Below, in pieces: positions 58,963 to 64,000 of a DNA stretch of 64,000 nt. The stretch is taken from the NCBI RefSeq assembly GCF_003248455.1, contig NZ_QFNM01000005.1:1-64000 (forward strand), read 5' to 3'. The stretch comes from Brevundimonas sp. (lineage in GTDB: Bacteria; Pseudomonadota; Alphaproteobacteria; Caulobacterales; Caulobacteraceae). Position 1 is the stretch's first letter; each line of letters starts with the position of its first letter. The translations under genes and the position numbers were made by a program. Below the pieces are notes generated by a model, which worked only from the letters and a program-made list of their open reading frames with translations, made no database searches and was not told where the DNA came from.

Positions 58963-60249
58963 ATGCGGGGGCGGCGAGTGGGGGATGATCGGCGGCGATT
59001 GCTGTCTGCGCCGGGCGTGGCCGCCGTCGGCTGGCTGTACGCGGCCCATGCCGCCCGCTACGCCGCGCCCCTGGTGCTCTATCCTGTTCTGACGCGCCGG
59101 CTGGGGGTCGACGGCTTCGGCGCCTATGCGGCCGGCCTTTCGCTGGCGGTGGCCGTCTCTGTGGTCGCGGATTACGGTCTGTCGGTTTCCGGGCCGCGCG
59201 ACATCGCAGCGAACGTCTCGGCCAGGTCCGCCGTCGTCGGCCTGGCGGCGACCTCGCGGGCCTTGTTGGCCCTGCCCGCCATCGCGGTGGGGCTGGGCCT
59301 GTCGGTCATCACACCCGTTCTGCAGGGCCAGACGACGGTCACGGCGATGGCGATACTGCTGGGCCTGGGGCAGGGCGCGGGCCTGCTATGGTATTTTCAG
59401 GGGATCGGACGACCGGCCCCGCTGGCGATGCTGGAAGTCGGCCTCGTGCTGGCGGCGGCGGTCGCGATCGTGGCTTCGCCAGGGCTGGAGGTAGCCGGGG
59501 TCCTGGGGTGGCAGGCGGCGGGCGTCTGGGCCGGCGTGTTCGCAGGCGTGATCCTGCTTGGCCGAAATCAGCGGGTCCAGTGGCCGTCCCAGACATCTCA
59601 GGTCGGCGCCTTGAAGCAGGGGGCGCCCCTGTTGGTCAGCCGCGCGGTGATCGTCGCCTATACAGGGGCGGCGGTGCTGACGGTCGCCGCCCTGGCGGGA
59701 CCGGCGCAGGCCGCGCTGTACGGCGCTGCGGATCGGCTGGTCGCCGCGGCCGGCTCGTCGATGCGGCCGCTGGCTGGCGTGATCGCGCCGAGAATCGCCG
59801 GACTTCTGGTTCATGACCCGGCCGCCGCCTTCCGCACCGCCCGCTGGACGCTGGCGAGCGCCTTCGTCGCGGCTGTCGCGGTCGCTGCGGTCATGGCGAT
59901 CGGGGCGCCGACCATGGTGCGCGCCCTGTTCGGCCCGGCCTTCGCGGACGCCAAGGGGGTCTTGCGCCTGCTGGCCGCCATCCTGCCTCTCGTGGCGGTC
60001 AGCCAGGTTCTGGGACTGCATCTGATGACGTCGCTGCGCATGGACGGCCGGTTCGCCCTGATGACGGGCGCGGGATGCGCCGCGACCCTTTGCGCGGCCT
60101 GGATGCTGGCCCCCAGGTTCGGGGCCGTGGGCATGGCCTGGGCGCGGATCGTCGGCGAGGCGGCCGTCGTCCTGATCTGCCTCGTCAGCCTGAGAGGGCG
60201 TTGGGTTTCGCTGTTTCCGCCACGGAGCCGCCATGTCGCGGCGATGTGA
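58963..60249 (+). CDS. Polysaccharide flippase (Wzx-like, MATE/MOP superfamily)
   Basis: 428 aa, about 12 transmembrane helices. The N-terminal LVLYPVLTRRLGVDGFGAYA is typical of Wzx/RfbX flippases, which move undecaprenyl-linked sugar units across the inner membrane. A GTG at 58978 is an alternative start that would remove the basic leader. It heads a run of polysaccharide genes on the same strand. Confidence 0.87.
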   Translation: MRGRRVGDDRRRLLSAPGVAAVGWLYAAHAARYAAPLVLYPVLTRRLGVDGFGAYAAGLSLAVAVSVVADYGLSVSGPRDIAANVSARSAVVGLAATSRALLALPAIAVGLGLSVITPVLQGQTTVTAMAILLGLGQGAGLLWYFQGIGRPAPLAMLEVGLVLAAAVAIVASPGLEVAGVLGWQAAGVWAGVFAGVILLGRNQRVQWPSQTSQVGALKQGAPLLVSRAVIVAYTGAAVLTVAALAGPAQAALYGAADRLVAAAGSSMRPLAGVIAPRIAGLLVHDPAAAFRTARWTLASAFVAAVAVAAVMAIGAPTMVRALFGPAFADAKGVLRLLAAILPLVAVSQVLGLHLMTSLRMDGRFALMTGAGCAATLCAAWMLAPRFGAVGMAWARIVGEAAVVLICLVSLRGRWVSLFPPRSRHVAAM

Positions 60250-60327
60250 TGGATTGGTCGTCGGCGCAGGCTTCACCGGCGCCGTGGTCGCGGAAAGGCC
60301 GACGCCGGCCGAGCCGCGGTTCGCGGC

Positions 60328-61245
60328 ATGAGGGCGCCCGTCGTCTTCGCCGTGGTCGTCACGTGGAACCGGCGCGCCCTGCTGGAACAGTGCCTGGCCC
60401 ATCTGATGGCCCAGACGCGGCCGTGCGACGGCCTGATCGTGGTCGACAACGCCAGCGACGACGGCACCGCAGACATGCTTGCCGACGCCTGGGCGGGACG
60501 GGCGACAGTGGTGCGAATGGCGACCAACACCGGGGGCGCAGGCGGCTTCAACGCCGGGATCCGCGCCGCCGTCCAGGCTGGCGCTGAACGGCTGTGGCTG
60601 ATGGACGACGACGTGCTGGCCGCGCTCGATGCGTTGCAGACCCTGCTAGCGGCCGAAGACGGGCTGGCGTCGGAGGGCGTGACGTCCGCCTTTCTGTGCT
60701 CCAGCGTCCGTTCGCCGGACGGCCATCTGACCAATACGCCCGAGATCGACCGGCGCGAGAACGTCCTGGGCTATCCCGACTGGGGGGAGCGGCTAGACCG
60801 GGGGCTGATCCCGGTGCGCCAGGCGACCTTCGTCTCCCTGATGGTCAGTCGGTCGGCGGTGGCGCGGCACGGCCTGCCGCTGGCGCCGATGTTCGTCTGG
60901 GGCGACGATACGGAGTATACGCTGCGGCTTTCGCGGCAGGCGCCGGGGCATCTGGTCGCCGCCAGCCGTGTCGTGCATGTCCGCGCGACGCCCGGCCGTC
61001 TGAGCATCGAGACCGAGACGGATCCGGGACGCGAGCGGCTGCATCGCTATCTGACCCGCAACGTCATCCTGGCCAAACGGCGTCACGAGGGGAAGGGACC
61101 AGCGGCGCGTTATGCCCTGTCGCGATTGCGGATGGCGGTCGGCCTGGCCTTGAAGGGGCGGTGGCGCCAGGCCGGGGTGCTGGTCGCCGGCGTTATGGAC
61201 GGGGCGCGGTTCAGCCCCGAGGTCGAGCCTTGTCCGACGTCGTGA
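60328..61245 (+). CDS. Glycosyltransferase family 2
   Basis: 305 aa GT-A enzyme. VVVTWNRRALLEQCL (9-23), VVDNASDDGT, NTGGAGGFNAG, the metal-binding MDDD at 92-95, and FVWGDDTEYTLRL with the probable catalytic acid. The pattern resembles galactofuranosyl- and rhamnosyl-type GT2 enzymes, but the sugar is not predictable. 78 bases after the flippase; its stop overlaps the next gene (GTGA). Confidence 0.92.
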   Translation: MRAPVVFAVVVTWNRRALLEQCLAHLMAQTRPCDGLIVVDNASDDGTADMLADAWAGRATVVRMATNTGGAGGFNAGIRAAVQAGAERLWLMDDDVLAALDALQTLLAAEDGLASEGVTSAFLCSSVRSPDGHLTNTPEIDRRENVLGYPDWGERLDRGLIPVRQATFVSLMVSRSAVARHGLPLAPMFVWGDDTEYTLRLSRQAPGHLVAASRVVHVRATPGRLSIETETDPGRERLHRYLTRNVILAKRRHEGKGPAARYALSRLRMAVGLALKGRWRQAGVLVAGVMDGARFSPEVEPCPTS

Positions 61246-62465
61246 CGGCGAGGCCGCGCGGCGGGCGGCGCGGGCTGCATCTCGGCCGTCTCTATGGCCG
61301 GTCGGCGGTCGTGTTGCTGGGGCTGGGCGTGACCCTGCCGCTGTTCCTGACGCCGGGACGCCTCAGCGGTCCGCGCCTGGGCGATCTGGCCCTGGCGATC
61401 GCCGTGCCGATGATCGTCGTGGAATGGCGGCGGACGAGAGCAGCGTTTCGCCTTGTCGGCGCGGCGGCGGCCTTTTTCCTCACGGCAAGTCTGCTGGCGC
61501 AACAGTCGCGCGCAGGCGCGGATTTCGACGCTGGGGACGCCGTCTTCTGGTTTCGCTGGATCGCCGCGAGCCTGGTCGCGGCGTCTGTCGGCGACTTGCT
61601 GGCGCGCGACGAAAGGGCCAGGCGTCTGTTCTTCGCAGCCGTCCTGTTCGGATCGGCCGTCCATCTGGCGACTTCCGCCCTGTCCGTGTTGATCGGGCGC
61701 GAGGCCTTGCAGGCGGCGGGGCTGGCCTCGCCGCGCGCCATGGTCACGACGGTCGCGGCCCAGGTGCGGATCACGACCCTGGCCGAACATCCGAACGCCG
61801 CCATGGCCATGATCGGCCTGGCGGTTCCGGCCGGCGTCGCCCTGGCGCGGGGACGATGGTCTCGGCGTGTCACGACCTGGACCGGCGTCGGCCTGGCCCT
61901 GCTGGGCTTTGTCGGAACCCTGTCCCGCGCCGGCCTGATGGCGGCAGGCCTGGCCTGGCTGGCGCGGATCGTGGTGGGCTGGCGATGGCGTGAGCGGTTC
62001 GACACGCCCGGCGCCCTGTTGGCGCTTTGCGTCGTCGTCGCCGGCGTCCTGATGCTCCAGATCGGCGGCGAATCCGATATCGAGCGCCTGGCCGCGCGTT
62101 TCGACTGGGCGGCCGCGGCGGACAATCTGGCGGGACGGATGGAGACCTGGCGGCGCACCCTTGCGCTGATTGCGGATCAGCCCCTGGGCGAAGGCTGGAC
62201 CACCGCCCAGGACATGGGGGCTCATCGCGCCCAGTCTGTCAGCCACAACGGCTATCTGTTCACGGCCCGGACCGCGGGGCTGGCGGCGGCGACGGTCCTG
62301 CTTGTCCTGCATCTTATATCGGCCGCGCGGATGGACGTTTTCACGCCGCTTTCGGTCTATCTGCTCGTGGCGATGGGCAGCGAGGATCTGGCCCAGGGCG
62401 CCGGGTTCGTCTTCCTGTCCTGCCTGATCGCGACCTTGGCCTGGCGCAGGCCGACGCCGCCATGA
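61242..62465 (+). CDS. O-antigen ligase/polymerase-like membrane protein
   Basis: 407 aa, about 11 transmembrane helices with a large periplasmic loop. The Wzy/WaaL-type features TLSRAGLMAAGLAWLAR, PLGEGWTTAQD and AQSVSHNGYLFTARTAG (His in the HN motif) support an O-antigen ligase or polymerase role. The GTG overlapping the GT2 stop was chosen; a TTG 12 bases upstream with GAGG is also possible. Confidence 0.85.
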   Translation: MTARPRGGRRGLHLGRLYGRSAVVLLGLGVTLPLFLTPGRLSGPRLGDLALAIAVPMIVVEWRRTRAAFRLVGAAAAFFLTASLLAQQSRAGADFDAGDAVFWFRWIAASLVAASVGDLLARDERARRLFFAAVLFGSAVHLATSALSVLIGREALQAAGLASPRAMVTTVAAQVRITTLAEHPNAAMAMIGLAVPAGVALARGRWSRRVTTWTGVGLALLGFVGTLSRAGLMAAGLAWLARIVVGWRWRERFDTPGALLALCVVVAGVLMLQIGGESDIERLAARFDWAAAADNLAGRMETWRRTLALIADQPLGEGWTTAQDMGAHRAQSVSHNGYLFTARTAGLAAATVLLVLHLISAARMDVFTPLSVYLLVAMGSEDLAQGAGFVFLSCLIATLAWRRPTPP

Positions 62466-63688
62466 GGGTGCTGATCGTCAACACCCTCTATCCCCCGGCC
62501 GATGTCGGAGGGGCGGAACGCAGCGTGGCGCAACTGGCCGAGGGGTTGGCTGGGGCCGGGGTCGCGACGACGGTCTTGACCCTGACGGGGGGCGCAGCCC
62601 CCGTCGAGCGGGCGGCGAACGGCGTTGTCGTCCATCGGCTGCCGTTGAGGAACCTCTATTGGCCCTACGACGGCCGGCGGCGCTCGGCCTTGCAACGCGC
62701 CGTCTGGCACGGGCTGGAGACGGCCAATCCGCTGATGGACCACATGGCGGATCGGGTGGTGGCGCAGGTCAGGCCCGATCTGATCCACCTGCATCTGACG
62801 ACCGGCTTTTCCCTTTCGGTCTATCGGGCGGCGCGGCGGCGCGACCTGCCGCTGGTCCAGACGCTGCGCGACTGGTCGATGATGTGCGCGCGGGCGTCGA
62901 TGTTTCGCCAGGGGCGCCGGTGCCTGCGTCGGTGCGCCGCCTGCGTTCTGCTGACGGCCGGCAAGCGGGCGCGGTCGCAGGTGGTGGAGCATGTGATCGG
63001 CCTGAGCCAGCCGTTGCTGGAAGCGCATCGCCGCTCGGGCTATTTCCGCGACAGCGCGGCGTCGATCGTAGGAAACGCCTCTGCGCCGACGCGGCAGCGG
63101 CCACGGCCGCCTATGTCGCAGGAGCCGGCGCTGACGTTCGGTTTTATCGGCCGGATCGAGCCGGAAAAGGGGATCGAAACCCTGCTGCGGGCGACCGTCC
63201 GTCTGGCCGGGGACTGGCGGCTCAGGATCGCGGGGCGCGGCGATCCGGCCTATGTCGCGCGTCTCCAGGCGGCGTTCCCCGATCCGCGCATCGTCTGGCT
63301 GGGCCAGGTTGCGCCCGGCGACTTCTGGCCGACGGCGGATGTGCTGGTTGCGCCCGCCTCGTGGGTGGAGCCGTTCGGCCGCGCGGTTGCGGAGGCGGTT
63401 CAGCATGGCCGAGGCTTGATCGCTTCGCGCATCGGCGGCCTGCCGGATGCGTCCCGGGGCGCGGGCACCGCAGCTCTGATCGAACCGGGCGACGACGCGG
63501 CTTTGGCGCAGGCGATGCAGGCGGCGATAGCGGACCCGGAACGGTGGCGGTTCGCCGCGCCCCAGCGGCCGGCCTGGACCCAGGCCGGCGTGATGGCGGC
63601 CCATCTGGATATCTACGATCAGATACTGGCCAACAGGTCGTCGAGAATCCTGGCCGACCGCGACCAGCGATATTCGGCGGCGCGCTGA
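62462..63688 (+). CDS. Glycosyltransferase family 4
   Basis: 408 aa GT-B enzyme. The N-terminus MRVLIVNTLYPPADVGGAERS is typical; the C-terminal nucleotide-sugar domain has FGFIGRIEPEKGIETLLRA and PASWVEPFGRAVAEAV (E-x7-E motif). Four Cys around 137-151 (CARASMFRQGRRCLRRCAAC) recall the Cys-rich insert of some GT4 enzymes. ATG overlaps the upstream stop (ATGA). Its 3' end overlaps a convergent glycosyltransferase by 70 bases. Confidence 0.92.
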   Translation: MRVLIVNTLYPPADVGGAERSVAQLAEGLAGAGVATTVLTLTGGAAPVERAANGVVVHRLPLRNLYWPYDGRRRSALQRAVWHGLETANPLMDHMADRVVAQVRPDLIHLHLTTGFSLSVYRAARRRDLPLVQTLRDWSMMCARASMFRQGRRCLRRCAACVLLTAGKRARSQVVEHVIGLSQPLLEAHRRSGYFRDSAASIVGNASAPTRQRPRPPMSQEPALTFGFIGRIEPEKGIETLLRATVRLAGDWRLRIAGRGDPAYVARLQAAFPDPRIVWLGQVAPGDFWPTADVLVAPASWVEPFGRAVAEAVQHGRGLIASRIGGLPDASRGAGTAALIEPGDDAALAQAMQAAIADPERWRFAAPQRPAWTQAGVMAAHLDIYDQILANRSSRILADRDQRYSAAR

Positions 63689-64000
63689 ATCCCCGCCGCG
63701 CGCCGCGCCGGATCGGCGCCGGCCATGACTCTCCGCATTCGGTCCGCCAGGGCCGCGTCGTCGGTCGGGTCGAAATAGAGGGCGGCGTCGCAGCACACCT
63801 CGCGCGTCGCTGCGATGTCGGAGGCGATCACGGGGCAGCCCTGGGCCATGGCCTCGAGAGGCGGAAGGCCGAATCCTTCGTACAGGCTGGGAAAAATCAG
63901 GCTCCCGGCGTGCCGCAACAGGGCGGCGACCTCGGCGTCGGTGCGGCGGCCGGCGAGAAGGACGCGCGGGTCGTCGGCCAGGCTCGCCGTTTTAGCAACC
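63619..64000 (-). CDS. Glycosyltransferase (GT-B, family 1/4), partial
   Basis: Only the C-terminal 126 codons lie in the window; the frame is open to the edge (VAKTASLADDPRVLLAGRRTD at the cut). GSLIFPSLYEGFGLPPLEAM and CPVIASDIAATREVCCDAALYFDP are the GT4 donor-binding motifs with the E-x7-E pair. It converges on the GT4 gene at 62462, sharing 70 bases of coding DNA, so the locus continues on the other strand to the right. Confidence 0.92.
   Translation of the reverse strand, partial: VAKTASLADDPRVLLAGRRTDAEVAALLRHAGSLIFPSLYEGFGLPPLEAMAQGCPVIASDIAATREVCCDAALYFDPTDDAALADRMRRVMAGADPARRAAGIQRAAEYRWSRSARILDDLLASI

Overview
The window is high-GC DNA from an alphaproteobacterium of the order Caulobacterales. 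Brevundimonas fits best. The evidence is a multi-flagellin locus with FlaG-like and FlaEY-like proteins as in Caulobacter, an alphaproteobacterial-type LexA box (GAAC-N7-GAAC) before ssb, a GyrA with Ala and Met at the two main quinolone-contact positions, and the family-level look of most housekeeping proteins. The genus is inferred, since no 16S gene is present.

Layout. 0-5 kb: two flagellins, FlaG-like and FlaEY-like proteins. 5-18 kb: housekeeping genes (ssb with an SOS box, an EamA exporter, a DUF1003 protein, lipoprotein SodC, gyrA, coaD, two secreted cyclophilins, a Ppx/GppA phosphatase, phenylalanine hydroxylase). 18-25 kb, minus strand: an arginine succinyltransferase (AST) catabolic cluster (M20 hydrolase, astA, astD, astB, then a KgtP-type 2-oxoglutarate permease). 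Every junction between its enzyme genes holds a long palindromic repeat. 25-33.6 kb: arsC with a short coupled upstream ORF, tamB/tamA, a small lipoprotein, an alpha-methylacyl-CoA racemase-like gene and tRNA-Lys(TTT).

33.6-49.7 kb looks like an acquired island. It starts just after tRNA-Lys with an IS5-family fragment and a decayed DUF2493-type gene. It ends with an IS630-family remnant, a stray piece of ychF and a complete IS5-family element of the same type as the left fragment but in opposite orientation. Its cargo is a catabolic locus. A TonB-dependent receptor and an MFS transporter could bring in the substrate. A two-component flavin monooxygenase, a type I extradiol dioxygenase, a meta-cleavage-product hydrolase, a hydratase, an aldolase and an acylating acetaldehyde dehydrogenase form a full ring-cleavage route like HsaA-G/TesA-G of steroid degradation or Bph/Mhp of biphenyl and phenylpropionate degradation. 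Two short-chain dehydrogenases, a SnoaL/NTF2-like protein and two overlapping Lrp/AsnC regulators complete it. A TTTGCGT motif recurs in its main intergenic regions and is a candidate operator. The substrate cannot be read from sequence.

49.7-58.8 kb: tRNA modification (tgt, trmFO, a TrmN6-like methyltransferase), polyprenyl diphosphate synthase, a squalene/phytoene-synthase-like protein, a membrane protein gene with an apparent 1-base frameshift, and scoAB (3-oxoacid CoA-transferase). 58.9-64 kb: a polysaccharide operon (flippase, GT2, O-antigen ligase-like protein, GT4), with a converging, overlapping GT1/GT4 gene that runs off the window.
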